A stretch of DNA of 64,000 nt from Cellulosimicrobium marinum (GTDB taxonomy: Bacteria; Actinomycetota; Actinomycetes; Actinomycetales; Cellulomonadaceae), in assembly GCF_020551945.1 (NCBI RefSeq), contig NZ_JAJBZH010000003.1, positions 371,370 through 435,369 on the forward strand. The letters run 5' to 3'. Under the pieces are notes generated by a model. That model worked only from the letters and a program-made list of their open reading frames with translations, had not been told where the DNA came from and searched no databases. The translations under genes and the position numbers were made by a program. This document shows positions 63,882 through 64,000 of this stretch, piece by piece; within the stretch, counting starts at the first letter, position 1; each line of letters starts with the position of its first letter.

Positions 63882-64000
63882 GCACCACGACGGACAGCCG
63901 CTCCCCGCGCGTGCTGCGGCGCAGCGATGCGCGGGGGCTGTCGGCGCGCGAGGGCTGAGGTGAGGTCCGTGCGAGACGCCGGGGTGGGGTGGAGGGGGCG
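63882..64000. other. Window end, nothing recognised
   Basis: About 120 bases of GC-rich sequence after the tandem repeats. It has no gene, no known RNA and no clear promoter; any gene starting beyond 64000 cannot be judged. Confidence 0.5.

Overview
The window is chromosomal DNA from a very GC-rich Gram-positive actinobacterium. Codon third positions are almost all G or C, GTG starts are common, and many genes overlap by GTGA or ATGA. The order sucC-sucD ... DUF6350 ... purN ... purH ... DUF3017 ... mdh is a familiar actinobacterial backbone. I would place it in Micrococcales, in or near Cellulomonadaceae/Promicromonosporaceae (Cellulosimicrobium-like); that placement is inference from gene content. 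No rRNA, tRNA, CRISPR array, prophage or insertion sequence was recognised.

Layout. 1-24.4 kb holds central metabolism: malate and isocitrate dehydrogenases, both succinyl-CoA synthetase subunits, purH and purN. Between them sit an aquaporin, an FAD reductase, a polyketide-type ABC exporter, an MFS pump with a divergent ArsR-type regulator wedged between purN and purH, a patatin-acyltransferase pair, a helix-turn-helix/Clp-N pair, a ClC transporter and the helicase PcrA. 24.4-26 kb has small membrane proteins and a VOC protein. 26-32.7 kb is an assimilatory sulfur operon (sulfite reductase, APS reductase, CysD, CysN, siroheme synthase). It is preceded by a palindromic operator, a cysteine-rich leader peptide and a four-segment attenuator-like RNA. 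32.7-40.6 kb has an orphan DegT-type aminotransferase, a LiaSR/PspC-type envelope-stress module and a GT4 glycosyltransferase. 40.8-44 kb has guaA and a lipoprotein/OmpA-domain operon. 44-51.7 kb has thiamine genes (thiE; TPP riboswitch-thiO-thiS-thiG; a ThiF-type protein) around an ABC transporter. 51.9-57.5 kb has a heterodimeric ABC exporter with complementary degenerate ATP sites, two paralogous small secreted proteins and a SURF1 protein. 57.7-63.6 kb is xfp-pta-ackA, which turns sugar phosphates into acetyl-phosphate, acetyl-CoA, acetate and ATP.

Regulatory content is rich. There is a ZTP riboswitch before purH and a TPP riboswitch before thiO. Near-identical palindromes sit at the icd and sucC promoters. 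At least nine starts have a TAnnnT -10 box ending 6-8 bases upstream, which predicts leaderless mRNAs.

The most unusual features are (1) a dispersed hairpin element in four copies, with a conserved loop of 45-49 bases and stems that differ from copy to copy yet remain paired, one copy lying inside the pcrA reading frame; and (2) the poly-cysteine leader with four alternately complementary segments ahead of the sulfur operon.
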